Origin: Gymnorhina tibicen
Lineage: Eukaryota; Chordata; Aves; Passeriformes; Artamidae
Direction: 5' to 3'
Assembly (NCBI GenBank): GCA_013399875.1
Contig: VXAZ01000602.1
Location: 866,153-930,152, forward strand
DNA: 64,000 bases
Below the pieces are notes generated by a model that saw only the letters and a list, made by a program, of their open reading frames with translations, made no database searches and was not told the DNA's origin. The translations under genes and the position numbers were made by a program. Each line of letters opens with the position of its first letter. Position 1 is the first letter of the stretch. Of the stretch, positions 35,501 through 64,000 are shown in pieces.

Positions 35501-35827
35501 TCACTGCAGTTCCTGTATGCAAAACAACAGATGAGGCAGTTAATTAAGGATGAAAAATTGACAGCTGGTTATTCAACCCACTGCTCCTATCTTCCTTCAG
35601 GTCTCTGCATCATCATCTCTGTTGAAGTCATGAGACAATCCGTGAAGAGGATGATTGACAGCAAGGAGACAGCCTGGATCAAGTACAGTTACTCCTGGTC
35701 CTTCGCCTGTGCCTGCGCCTCCTTCGTGCTGCTCTTCGTCTGCGGCATCACCCTCCTCCTCATCGCGCTGCCCCGCTTCCCCCAGAACCCCTGGGAGACC
35801 TGCATGGATGCAGAACCGGAGCACTGA
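26352..35827 (+). CDS. CACNG1: CACNG1, voltage-gated calcium channel gamma-1 subunit (complete; exons 26352-26592, 32551-32625, 34744-34881, 35601-35827)
   Basis: The four exons join in phase 1 throughout into 681 bases, 226 residues plus stop. Family knowledge: gamma-1 is the fourth subunit of the skeletal-muscle L-type calcium channel (dihydropyridine receptor) in the T-tubule membrane and limits calcium entry. Seen here: four membrane segments (about 9-29, 108-131, 143-162, 184-208) and a first extracellular loop with sequons at N42 and N83. The claudin-family GLW..C motif is present as FGLWRLC (51-57). The KKRDYLL..ASMFY link and the ending CMDAEPEH agree with the mammalian protein as I remember it. 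There is no long tail or PDZ ligand, which separates it from TARPs. The ATG at 26352 has purine at -3 and G at +4. The family's usual length is about 222 residues, so the gene is complete and intact. Confidence 0.97.
29719..30052 (+). repeat. Intronic direct duplication, copy 1
   Basis: 334 bp from tgctgaataac to ccaagtctgga that recur at 30778-31120. Differences are a few substitutions (tctagttacg versus tctagttatg, cttgtgtgat versus cttgggtgat) and small gaps (caaa-tctag versus caaaaccaatctag). By eye identity is well above 90 percent. Flanks on both sides are unrelated to those of copy 2. Confidence 0.93.
30778..31120 (+). repeat. Intronic direct duplication, copy 2
   Basis: 343 bp matching 29719-30052 in the same orientation, 725 bp after the end of copy 1. 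Both copies share internal landmarks such as cagagcgtggaagcatctta, tgctaagggccacaaaggac and ggtgggctgggctggtttgg. The intervening 725 bp are not repeated. There are no terminal TG...CA ends or target duplications of an LTR element, so a local segmental duplication is the simplest reading. Confidence 0.93.
31872..31903. repeat. Two-copy 16-bp tandem duplication
   Basis: The unit tttggtctttttttac is repeated twice with no mismatch in CACNG1 intron 1. It is pyrimidine-rich and probably of slippage origin. Confidence 0.7.
32551..32625 (+). CDS. CACNG1: CACNG1 coding exon 2
   Basis: This 75-base exon has acceptor ttctctttcag and donor gtaaga. It completes D81 and encodes DHNCSYFKHFTPGETSEIFE then VTTQK (residues 81-105), the second half of the first extracellular loop. 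N83-C-S is a second glycosylation sequon. It is a very short exon but its phase matches both neighbours. Confidence 0.96.
32626..34743 (+). other. CACNG1: CACNG1 intron 2
   Basis: The intron is 2,118 bp, with donor gtaaga and acceptor ttttttcctttggcag. It is A+T-rich with an A-rich stretch at 33580-33660. No exon, CR1 fragment or RNA gene is recognised. Confidence 0.88.
34744..34881 (+). CDS. CACNG1: CACNG1 coding exon 3
   Basis: 138 bases encode residues 106-151: EYSISAAAIAIFSVGFAIIG then TICVLLSFGKKRDYLLKPAS and MFYTFA, with donor gtacga. It contains membrane segment 2 and the start of segment 3, with the positively charged KKRDYLL link between them, which faces the cytoplasm in this family. 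Confidence 0.96.
34882..35600 (+). other. CACNG1: CACNG1 intron 3
   Basis: The intron is 719 bp, with donor gtacga and acceptor tatcttccttcag. Nothing else is recognisable in it. Confidence 0.9.
35601..35827 (+). CDS. CACNG1: CACNG1 last coding exon
   Basis: 227 bases including stop TGA at 35825-35827 encode residues 152-226. Membrane segment 3 ends in GLCIIISVEVM, followed by the extracellular RQSVKRMIDSKETAWIKYSY. Membrane segment 4 is SWSFACACASFVLLFVCGIT with LLLIAL, followed by the short cytoplasmic end PRFPQNPWETCMDAEPEH. The conserved MRQSVKRMIDS and MDAEPEH blocks are characteristic of gamma-1. Confidence 0.97.
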
Positions 35828-36590
35828 TGTTCCCTGCACCCACGAAACAAATCCAGAAAGTGTTCTGAAAAGATTTGTATTTTTTAAAATGTCTGGGTCT
35901 CACTACACAATGTGCTCTCCATCAAGTGAGTCATTACATACAAGGCATGTTCAATTGCAATTGTTGCTTTCTTTTTCTTGTCCTCTCTTTTTTCTCTCTT
36001 TTTTGATTCTTTTTTTCTTTTTCTTTTTTTAAGAAAGCGGAAAGACCACTCAACACCATCATGGGTGTGTGTGAATGGCACTGCTCTGTGTCAGTTTGGG
36101 GCTGACCTGTGTTGATGCAGTTGAGGGGAAATCTGTGTCTGAGACACCTCGGGCCACAGAGGAGACAGCTTTGTTATGGCGAAGATGTTTGGTGTAGTTG
36201 GGTGTAGATCCATGAGGGATATCAGGCTTTTATACCTTACTTGGTCAGAAAGAGGCTCTGTGGGGAGTCAGTGTCCCCATTTATGCCATACTCCTCTCCT
36301 TCCCTCTGAAGGGTTAGCTTGTCTCTCCAGAATAAGCTGCAGATCCTTATGCTCTTCTATTAAACTGTTAACATTTGATATAAAAACAAAACAGAACTTT
36401 GTGTAGCATTGGTATAAAAACCCCCCCTCCAAATTTACACCCTGCAGTTTCATTCTTATAAATCAAGCATAAAACCCCACAAAACAGAGTCTTTTGTTTT
36501 GCTTAAACTTCAATGGCGAAGCCAAGAAGTACCGAACACGAAGAGTGATATTTTCCTTTAATAAAAAGCATAATCTTCTGGTAGCATGAT
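35828..36590 (+). other. CACNG1: CACNG1 3' UTR (inferred extent)
   Basis: About 760 bp from the stop codon to just past the AATAAA at 36560. It includes a pyrimidine-rich stretch (tttcttttt runs) at 35965-36030. An earlier ATTAAA at 36359 with a tttgtgtag element downstream could give a shorter form. Confidence 0.55.
36560..36565 (+). terminator. CACNG1: Probable CACNG1 poly(A) signal
   Basis: AATAAA in the context tcctttaataaaaagcataa, followed within 30 bases by a T/G-rich stretch (cttctggtagcatgattttc). It is the first canonical signal after the CACNG1 stop on this strand. An alternative ATTAAA lies at 36359-36364. Confidence 0.5.
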
Positions 36591-39500
36591 TTTCTGGAAC
36601 ATTATTTTGATGGATGAATCACTTGGCCCATCAGATTCTGCCAGGTCCACGACGACAGTGCAGCGCTGGGTGGTGTTCGCTGCACGGAGCTCTCATTCGT
36701 TCCCCGTGAGTGGCTTTTTAAGAGCAGCCTGCTTTGCTCACTGCACGTGGGTACATCGAGCCGCAGCTCAGGCGAAACCCTTCAAAGCAGCTGCCGAGAT
36801 GGAAAGGACCCAGCCTGAAAGAGCCGGGGAGGCAGCCCTGAGAACAGCCCGCCGGTGCCTCGCTGCTGCTGCTGCTGCAGAAGCGCAGAGCCCAGGCAGT
36901 GCTGGGGGATGCTGCGGGCGCTGCTTTGTTGCTGAGACCCTGCAGGGCTCTGTCACAGCTGCCTGAAGCACTGAGGGGGCTGGGAGCCCCCCAATCCAAC
37001 CATCTGCAGCACCGGGGGTCCCTCAGACCCACATGCTCAACCAGCCCCTTCAGCCAAGCCCTTTTCACCCTCGTGGTCCCCCAGCACCAAGAGGTGGGGT
37101 GGTTTTTCTTGCTTTTTTTTTTGCAGTTCAATTTTCAGAACCTGCTCAGCACTTTCCCCCCAAGCAGGAAAAAGTACATGGTTTACAGTGTACTTTTTTC
37201 ACCCAGTTATTTAAAAATCAGGAGAAAAGGGAACTGAAGTGGCCTTCCCTCTGTGTTTAGCTGTCCACAATCCTAAAGAAAACCAGAGTTCCTAACAGAA
37301 AATCTCTGGTCAATTTGAAGAGGTCTGAAATCATGGCATGTTCAAACATTTGGAGAAATTCCCCAGCAATTCAGTGCTGGCTCTCAAGGGGCTGCCCTTG
37401 GCCCCGCAGTCGGGGTGGGCTGAGCCCCAGCAGCCCCAGCCAGACTCAGGCTCATCTCCATTTTCCCCATCAGCAGAGTGGCAGCGAGAACAGAAGCCTT
37501 TTGTGAAGTTGCATTAATGTTTTTCAAGCTCTTTGAAGTTGAAAAGCACTACAAATAACACATATATTATAAAGTTTGGGGATGAAGCACTCATTGGTGC
37601 TCAGATCTGAGTGTGAGCTGAGGAGCTCTGCCTGTCTCTCATCATGAGAGACAACTGCAAGTCTTCACGTTGTCACAGAACCACTCTGAAATGCTAAATG
37701 GTTTTGAAATCTTATTTTTGGGTACAGAGCTGACATCCTGAATTTGCATTTTCATTGTTCAGGAAAACAGAGGCTAGTTTCTAGGGAGATCCTTTACATG
37801 CAACAACAGAAAGGAAAGTAGTCGGTGTGACCGCCGGGTGGCTGACCCCAGGTTGGGACATTCAGACCTACACAGCAAAGATTAATCTAAGCAGAGCAGC
37901 TGGCAGGAACAACAGCATTCACAGCTCAGCAATCATCATCATCATCATCATCATCATCACCTCAGATGTGCCATGGGTTGAGATAAGCAAGGTTTGGGGA
38001 CGGGGGCTGAGTTTGTCCCCCTACGCTGAGCAGTGGCACGTCCTGTGTCCCTGGGAAGCCCTTCACCCATCCACACCTTTTCTGAAGTGCCATCCCTCTC
38101 TTTCAATACATCTCCTGGGAGAAAGTAAAGAAATTACTTTCAGGTGGGTTCTAATCCTGATGAGCCAACTTTTTGCCCAGCCAAGATGCTGCTTAGCCCC
38201 CTTCCTGATATTCAAGAGCAAGACATGCACATTTCGGATAAACACACCCTGGAAGGTCTTACGCATCTCCTGCACACTCGTGATCCGCTTCATCCAAGCC
38301 CCAGTGAGGGCAATGGAAAAATTCCTGGTGAGTGCTGGGGTTTGGCCTGGATCCAAGCTTTTACAGCCTCTCTGGGCTCACTTTACTCATGAGGCAGAGA
38401 AAACATACAGCTCATGGCACCGAGATCCTACACCCAGAGCCAGAGATCAGGCAGCTCAGCCAGATGTCTCCTAAAGCCCTTAAAACTCACTGAGTTTTGT
38501 TCTCTTTCTGCTCCAGGCTGAGGCTTTGTGATCATTCCCTACTCTGTATGGTCCCTGTCAGACTGAGAAGATGCATGTGGATAACTTAATTTTCTTCCAG
38601 ATATTAAGAACTGCTGAAGAGGGACCCATCCATTAAATTGGTCGTTGGTATTCACGGTGGGAAGGGCTCTGCTCCTGCAGCAGGTTTGTTCTGCCAGAGA
38701 GCTGATAATGTGTTTTAACAGAGTTAATAAAAGTAATTGGCCTTCATAAAGGAGAGGGAATACAATGTTGGAGGGGGGAGCTGTAACCAGTTTCGGTTTT
38801 CATTCTCCCAGCTGAGCAAACAGCAGGGAAGAGTCACCAGAACCTCAGGAATGTACCATGAAAATGTGAAGGAAACGTCCTCACCGGCAGGGAGTCACCA
38901 GAGCCAAATGGGGATGGGAACCTGGCTGCCACATATCCAGCAGGAGCCCTCGTGGGTTTGGGGCACAGCCAAAGAACTGAGTGGGAAACACGCAGCAGAG
39001 AGGGGGAGAGGCAAAGCAATCTGCAGAACAAGGAACAAGCACCAGCCACCATGAAATCCTGAACGTTGGTCCTGCTGCTACCGGACCCACGGACACCTTC
39101 GGTCACGGGCCCCTTGGGCATTTGCCACTCCCTAATCCAACACCAGTGCCTGTCCCCTCCTCAGGACACCACGGAGAGGTGCCCCAGGGCACTGCTCAAG
39201 TCTCAGTGCTGAGATTTGGGCTGCTCCAGTCTGCCAAAGCCCAAGTGTTAAATCACAGGCAACGCAACAGAAGACGTGAAGGTTTTTGTTTATGTAAGAT
39301 TTGCTGTGAGGCGTGGAGAGAATCTGCTTCCCTTGTTTTTAAATGCTGTGTTGTGTGAATTTAATGTGCAGAAAAGGTGTCAGACAAGCAACCCTGAAGA
39401 TGAAAACTGCCTGTTTAGCAGCGAGCTGAGCTCTTGAGCACCCTTCATCTGCAACGAGGTACCGCAGTCACAGCCCAGCACCAGCGGGCGGGGAGAGAAG

Positions 39501-42500
39501 AGCTCAGCACACAAGGCAGCACAGATGGGTGCACGAGAGAGGATCTCCCCAAAATCCTGGTACACACCCCTATTTCTCCTGTAGTCCAAACCTGGAAAGA
39601 GCCAGGACATGCAGGATGCTCGGGTGTTTGATCACCCTGCCAGAGTTTACAAAGGCACAGGTATTTACTAATTTACTTTGCTTTTGTCACAGCTCCCTTT
39701 CCACTCCGTGACTTCCTTGTGACCATCACCTTCTTCTCCTCACTCTGACAGCTGTGGAAATGATTTCCAGGAAGTCCCAAAGATCTGGGAATTTCCCCCT
39801 CTGCAATGAGATCCCTGGCCCTGCTGCAGAGGGGCACTTTCTATTCTGGGCCTGACAGCTCTTGAGGAACACACCTGACACAGGAGTCAGGAGAAGTTTG
39901 CAGCACTTCCAGCCCCGGGGAGGGCCCTGGGGATTCACATGGAGCCCCTGGGCTCCATCCAGAGCTGCATCTGGGCAGTCACATGCCAGGAACCTGACCA
40001 TGGGCAGAAACTGTTAAGAGAATAAACCTCAGCCTAAACTTAATTTAAAACGAGCTTCCACTGTCCACGGTGGGACAGTGTCCCTTGGAACACTGCATTG
40101 CTTTGTAACTTAACTCCAGGAGCATTAGGCTGCTCTGTATCATAAAACACAGAGCAGTGGGACCTGTTCTAAAAGCATCCATTCCAATTATTTCCCCTTT
40201 CCATTGTCACCAAGGGACAAGAAAAGAGCGTCACAACTTTGTTTTGACTGAAGTAGAGGATGAGATTGTCGCTGCTTTGTCACACTTGATCGATGCTCGG
40301 GCTCCACTGAAGATATTGAACATAAATTCAAGGCATGCAGACATCACACATGCCTACCCTGCATCAGACACTGAGCTGCTTTGCTGCTTTCTACAAAGAA
40401 ATGCAGAGAAGGGAATAAACTCAGATTTCTGGACTATCTTCTAAGTAACAGAACCAGCAGCACAATTCTGTTTGGCAAGGCTGCACCCCAGGCTCTGGCT
40501 CAGCTTCGTGCCCAGTATCACCAGTCTCACTGGGAGCACCTCGATGGCTTTACAGCTGGTCTTGTCAGGGTATTTACCCTCCAGCAGGAAGCCAGAAGCC
40601 AAGTCTTCTGGAAAAGGGACTGACAACATCTTCTAACCAGTCTTGGATAATTCATATCACAGAGCATTTTCTGTAATTTGTCAGAAGCATCTATTAATCC
40701 TTAATGAGGTAAAAACTCCTCAACATTTCTTGGCTGAAGTTGCGAAAAACCCCCCACACTGAACTGACATTTCCATTGCTGCTGCTGCAAATCCTTTTAC
40801 TTGAATGGAAGAAAAAAACAAATTTAGAAGGATTCAGCCCTTGCTCCCTGACACAGCCAGCAAAAAGAGACTGGCGCAAGTATTGCTACGCCAACAGAAA
40901 TAGCCCATATTTCATGTCAAGGAATACGATGTGCAAATTTTTAGAGGCACCATAGATCATCACCATCTGTCTTGACAAGTTAATTGTCTGCAGTTTTTCT
41001 AGGAAAACTAGAAACTTTAAAAACCAACAAAACAAATGAGTTGAAGGATGATATGGGCAGAGCATGAAGCATCGTGGGCTCATTGCCCTGGAAATGTGCA
41101 GGTTCTGATATTCCTGAGTTCAGCCTAAAAAGAAAATTTGGAGTGGTCAAACACTGCTCTTGGTGCTACTTATAGCACTGGGCACTGCATACAGAGCAAA
41201 AGAATTGCTTATAGAGCACGATCTCTGCAAAAAAAACAGCTGAACTTGATGAATCTGGGAACAAAACATTAATTAATCAAAGTAGGGAATGGCACTCACA
41301 GGGTTCACAGTCAGTGGCAGGACTCACATCCTGCAAAGGGCCAGCAACACCACAGCCCATACAATTAAAAATCCAGGACAAACTGTATTAGATGACAATC
41401 TTCAGGAGAAAATATGGATGCTGGGGCCTTGGTTCTAAGCAGCCAGCTTTATGCAAAACAGCAATTTATGAGCTGTCTGGTGGAAACACTGCAAGCTGCC
41501 ACGTGACCACGAAGGGGGATGGAGGGGAACTGCCCCTACAACCCACTCTGGGCTCCGAGGAGCTGAGACACATCCTGGGGACTCCCACTGCACTTCAGGG
41601 TGTAGCAGAGGACACCAGCACAGCGTGGAGGGGCCCCCAGCAGCCAGAGCACTAACGAAGAGAGACAGGGACGTGCCACAAAAGCTCTGCCCGAGCCTGC
41701 CGGGTCCTTCAGGACAGGCTGGCGGCTGCAGGACCAGGGCCAGCAGCAATCCAGGCTGTGCACGAGCACATCCACGTCCCACACCATAACCCAGACGAGC
41801 CAGGACACCACGGGCAGGTCCCACAGCGTCGGGAGGTGTGAATGTTACCTCAGAATCCAGCTCCAAGTCAGGCTGTGCTCGCGGCAGAGCGGCATCACCT
41901 CCGGCTACTCCTGACCTAGGATGGCCAAGTGGAAAGCTCACAGTTTCATAATTCAGTCTTCAAATACGCACAGAAAACCCTCCCAGCTGCATTCACTAAG
42001 TGCCTTTTTAAAGGGTGGAGGGTCTTTTTGAATTGTAAAAAAAATTACTTTTTTTAGAATCCAAATAATTATTATTTTTTTAAATCTTTCCCTCCATTCT
42101 TCATTAGTTCTTATCACCACACTGACAACCCCCCATGAGGCATCCAGATTTTTCACATGAAAAACTGGAATTAAAGAAAACAAAACCAGAAATTATTCTC
42201 GATATTAAATACAAGCTTACTAAATTTAGATCTGTCATTTAAATTTTCCAAGGACAACAATGGGAGATTATTCCTGGACAAGGGGCATGGGATTTGGCAC
42301 TAACTGAAGCATAAAAGAAGTCAAGGAGCCAAATACCCAGCTGGTGCATATGTCCCAGCTTCCACTCACTTCCCTCAAACTGAGACAATTTACACAAATT
42401 CAGTTTTGAATTTTCCCTGTAATTGCAACAGGTCCATATCTACAGTGCAGCCTGAGCAGTGCCCACTGGAGCCATCTGTAAGGCTTAACTTCATTTTAGT

Positions 42501-42960
42501 AAGAGTTTGATTGAAGCCCTAGGAGAGTTTAAAATACAGGTTTGGGGTTTTCTGAACATGCCTTCAATAAACATCGGACAATTTGCTTCAAAAACCTTGC
42601 TCAGGGCTGTATACGTGACACACAATGGCTAGACAAGACATTTCAAAAAAAATAATCTTTTGGAAAAAAACTAACTCTTAAGAAATCCAAATGATTCATG
42701 CCAAAGCTGTAAAGTCAGATCATCTCTATCATATCATCCTCGAATTCCTGGGTGAGAGCACTTATGAAAATTTAGCACCAAAACCAGCTGGGGTTTTCAT
42801 AAAGTTAAAGAATTGAAATTCTAAGTCAGAGAGAAAATGGGTTTTTATCTGTAATATTTTCAGTGTAGATAAAATACCAGTGCAAAACAGAATAAAGCGT
42901 GGTGAGATGCGACCATCTCCCCCTTAACTGATTGACAGATAGCAGTAAATTAACAAGTGA
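36591..42960. other. CACNG1-HELZ tail-to-tail intergenic spacer
   Basis: About 6.4 kb with no supported gene. Contents: a moderately CpG-rich stretch at about 36640-37020 with a (GCT)5 run, an (ATC)9 microsatellite at 37932-37958, and otherwise ordinary unique sequence. The longest open frame (37827-38474, +, 215 codons) reads through the ATC repeat and has no domain. The HELZ 3' UTR may extend into this stretch if its poly(A) site is further left than assumed. Confidence 0.65.
37932..37958. repeat. (ATC)9 microsatellite
   Basis: Nine uninterrupted ATC units preceded by agctcagca and followed by acctcag. It is likely polymorphic in length. In one frame it encodes a run of isoleucines, which explains an otherwise long open frame here. 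Confidence 0.9.
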
Positions 42961-42962
42961 TG

Positions 42963-42968
42963 TTTATT
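42963..42968 (-). terminator. HELZ: Candidate HELZ poly(A) signal
   Basis: TTTATT on the plus strand is AATAAA on the HELZ strand. It is the farthest canonical signal within the continuous A+T-rich stretch after the HELZ stop codon, and is followed on the minus strand by moderately G/T-rich sequence. Other signals nearer the stop (44887-44892 and near 44675) and variants further left are possible. Mammalian HELZ has a very long 3' UTR, so the true end may lie beyond this site. Confidence 0.3.
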
Positions 42969-45411
42969 AGTTTAATATTCAATATTAAATGGTGAACAGA
43001 ATCAAAAGGCTGCTCCATAGAACTGAGTGACGTTGAAACCCCTGAAATTACAAAATGCTGACTCGGGGACGGGAAGTGCATGGGATCCCCACCTCTGCTC
43101 CTCCCTCCCTTGGATCCCCACCTCAGCTCTGCCAGTCCTGCTCCTCTCTCCACTGGAGCCCCACCTCTGCTCTCTCCCCGGACCTGCACAGAGCAGTGCT
43201 CAGGACACAGATCCATGGAGGAGAACTGACAGTTCTGCCAAAATACCAAATCTGAGGCAAACTCCACCGAGCCCCTGCCCAACCCCTGCAGGCAAATTTC
43301 CCCTCCACTGATTCCTGCAGCCAGCAACCTGGCAAAAACCCATTTAACAGCAGTTTTGCTTGAGTCAAGGTTGCAGAATTTGGCCTCTCCTCGTTTTTGG
43401 GTCGTCTGGGTTCAATGCCCTGTGCTGAAGTGCTGAGCAGAACTTGGCAGGGGCTGTCCCCTCCCCAGCATTGTTTGTTTGGTATAACATTAGGAAATAA
43501 ATTAATGAGTTACATGGGCTTTGCTTTACAGCAAAAAGAAGGAAAAAGGTTTTCAGGTAAGTTTCTGAATCATAACCCAGCAAAGATTTATAATAAAAAA
43601 TTTATATGCAAACCTCTGCAGTGTACTGAGCTTAAATCAACCCCATTACATAATGACCCTTGTCTTAACACATGAAGTCAAATGCAAAAAAATAAACCTG
43701 ATTGATTGTAACCAGAGCAAAAATCTGATTGAACAGAGCAGCAGCCACTGCTCCCCTGTAAGGTGTCCCATGGACAGCTGTAAAAATCTGAAATCACCCC
43801 CACACAGCTCTAAAATTTCAGTTCTCACAGGTAATTAAGTGGAGGAATTCTGAACTACACCCAGCTCACCCCTGTAAAACAGTTCCCAGATTTAAAGTTA
43901 TTTCAAGTTTAAAAGGAGGACTAAGGAGAAATAAAGGAGAAACTCTACAACCCCCTCTGTAGCTCCCCGGCCACAAAGCAGGGACAATGTGCAAGACCAG
44001 AAATCTTTATCCACAAAGTTTTTATCTTCTGAGTTTTCATTCACACTCGTTTCTTTAATTTTTTTTTTTTTTTTTAATAGACCATAATTAATTTTTTCAG
44101 ACTGGATTCCTTAAGGGCCAGGTTCATGGAGAACTTCACAGAGCTCACGGAGATAAATAACCTGGTAACCACTCTGATCCCCAGCAGATTTCGATTAATT
44201 TGGATACAGCTTTGACAAACATTAAATCTCTTCTTTAATGATGTTCCTCAAACAAAACAGTTAGCAAAATATCTGAATTTCCTTGTATAATGTCACATTT
44301 TAATGTAAACATCAAATAATGTACCAAAAGTTTTACCGGAAAAAAAAAAAAAATTAAAGCGGCACAATTCTTTATACCACTGGAGAAGAGGGGAGGAAAA
44401 AGCCAGATTACAAACATTTACACATGCATAGTGGAAAAGAAATTAAACAAACAAACAAAAAAGTATTTTACTAAATTCACGCATTTTTTTTAAAATAGTT
44501 ATTAAATCTACTAAGCACCAACATACCTAAAAATTTATTTTCAGCTTCATGATTCATTTAAAAAACCTATCAAATTAACTTTTCAAACAAGCTTATATTA
44601 CTAGCTTGTCCAAAAATAAAATGTAGAGTTTTTTTGGGTTTTTTGTTAATTTTTTTTCTTCTTTTTTCGATTTTTTTATTATTTTTTTAAAGTATACCAA
44701 TACTTTTATCTGAATGTTTCCAAACAATGGCAAAGGTGTCTGCAAAGAATGCCTTTACTTTACCCTACAGTGGATGGAAAATACAATACCACATCATATA
44801 GAATCTAAAACTATAAAAGTCTGAGAATGCAGCATCCCTTCACAAAAAAGCTGATAAAACTGAAATTATTTAGAAGATGCTGCACCTTTATTTAAAAAAA
44901 AAAAAAAAATTAAATGAATTTAAGCAGAAATAACATACATTTTTACATTAACTGGCCATTTCTGGTACAGAAACCCAGCATAGTATGCTAATGTTATTGA
45001 ATAAATGTAAATGCTACTTACAATCTTCTTAAATACAATTTAGACAAACTTTTTTTTTTCCTTTTTTTTCTTTTTCCTTTTTTTTTTCCTTTTTTTCAAG
45101 TTGTACAGGTAATCTCTCAGCTGCTAGTTTAATGCAACATATCATTAACATTACACAAATTAAAAAATAACACGTGTGTGTTTTCCTACAGAAAAGCTTC
45201 CAAAAACCCGACCCACATCAAAAAATGCAAAATAATGGAATATAGTTAAAAAAAAAAAAATTAGTTGCAAGTCTAGCAGCAAAGCAATTAAGTGAGGATA
45301 TATTTACTAATATAAACAAAGGGAATATTTGCAACTACAGGTGAAGCCCCAACTATCTTAGATCTACTGACACAAATAAAAATTAAATTCTCTCTAAAAA
45401 AAATAATCTGA
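42963..45411 (-). other. HELZ: HELZ 3' UTR (inferred, at least 2.4 kb)
   Basis: Strongly A+T-rich sequence follows the HELZ stop codon. On the transcribed strand it carries oligo(A) tracts at 44059-44075, 44628-44692 and 45050-45097, and oligo(T) tracts at 44340-44353 and 44894-44909. No other gene is visible. The left boundary is a guess based on the poly(A) signal at 42963. Confidence 0.5.
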
Positions 45412-63436
<18,025 letters not shown>

Positions 63437-64000
63437 CTATGGAAACGATTTTTACAAACAGTGAGGAAGACTCAGTGGTGATTGTTAAAATAAAAACAGA
63501 TTTAATGTGACTGTGGGACACTTATGTTTTGTGTGTGCACATTTTACACACCAAGCAATCCACTCTGAACCTGCTCCCTGCAGCTGAACCCCACAGCACA
63601 GTGCAAAGCTCCCCAGCCATTTCAAATGGACACATGTGCATCAGATCACAGCCACTACCTGGGTACCACATTTAATATTGATGTCATGGACAGCTTCAAC
63701 TCGGAATTTTTTCCTAGAAAACCAAAACCAGCGAACTCAATGTTTAAAACTCTGGAATGTATGTGATTTAAGGCATTTATTGAAGCTCAAACAGTCACAG
63801 GAATTATACAGATTCTCAGTCCCAGATGATCTCAAGAACATTCTCTGAATTTAGGCAGACCGTTCAGTGTAACAAATACCAAAGCTGAGATACACCCTCA
63901 AAAGCATTCTTGTGAAACACTTCAGAAGCACATGAAAATTAATATTTTTGGGAGTTTCTAGAGATTCTTTGAGATTCTTTGAGATCCTCTGGTGGAAAAC
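63437..64000 (-). other. HELZ: HELZ intron (left part), continuing beyond the window
   Basis: Non-coding sequence right of the last recognised exon. A short repeat (gattctttga units) lies at 63962-63987. No further HELZ exon is seen before the window ends. Confidence 0.85.

Noticed and set aside
37827..38474. 215-codon plus-strand open frame, the longest simple frame in the window
   Set aside because: It runs through the (ATC)9 microsatellite, giving an isoleucine run, and shows no recognisable domain, promoter or splice sites.

Overview
The window is vertebrate nuclear DNA, most likely from a bird. Genes are split into short exons with GT-AG introns. Interspersed repeats are fragments of the CR1 LINE family with the terminal wording typical of birds (for example the 'ggtttgggttggaa' block followed by 'aaag..catc'). 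No Alu/B1, tRNA-derived SINE or bacterial-style gene packing is visible. The species cannot be fixed from the sequence.

Three protein genes are supported. (1) CACNG4 (+ strand, about 1-22185) is the AMPA-receptor auxiliary subunit TARP gamma-4. Its first coding exon lies left of the window, and the last three coding exons are at 11543-11626, 16885-17025 and 17849-18387, followed by a probable 3.8 kb 3' UTR. (2) CACNG1 (+ strand, about 26050-36590) is the skeletal-muscle voltage-gated calcium channel gamma-1 subunit. It is complete in four coding exons (26352-26592, 32551-32625, 34744-34881, 35601-35827; 226 aa). (3) HELZ (- strand) encodes a CCCH zinc-finger, UPF1-like RNA helicase. Its last ten coding exons lie between 63436 and 45412 and give an 882-residue C-terminal part. 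The helicase core and zinc finger lie beyond 64000. All junctions use GT-AG and all reading phases agree, so the three reading frames look intact.

Layout: 1-11542 is the end of CACNG4 intron 1, with two CR1 fragments, a palindrome and an AT-rich degenerate repeat. 11627-16884 is intron 2, with two CpG-rich patches (about 13880-14400 and 15060-15610), the second carrying two strong inverted repeats. 22186-26000 is the CACNG4-CACNG1 spacer. 26000-26350 is the CACNG1 promoter. 26593-32550 is CACNG1 intron 1, which contains a direct duplication of about 340 bp. 36590-42960 is the tail-to-tail spacer between CACNG1 and HELZ. 42960-45411 is a probable AT-rich HELZ 3' UTR, and the rest is HELZ exons and introns.

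The order CACNG4, CACNG1, then HELZ on the opposite strand matches the arrangement I recall for human chromosome 17q24. CACNG4 and CACNG1 are related paralogues with the same four-exon, same-phase structure but different jobs: synaptic AMPA receptor trafficking versus the muscle dihydropyridine receptor complex. HELZ is unrelated to them and acts on cytoplasmic mRNA through PABP and CCR4-NOT; a clear PAM2 PABP-binding motif lies within the window. I found no RNA gene, CRISPR array, intact mobile element or viral gene, and nothing that looks like a new multi-gene system. The less ordinary items are the intronic CpG patches with inverted repeats, the 340 bp duplication, and the oligo(A) tracts in the presumed HELZ 3' UTR.
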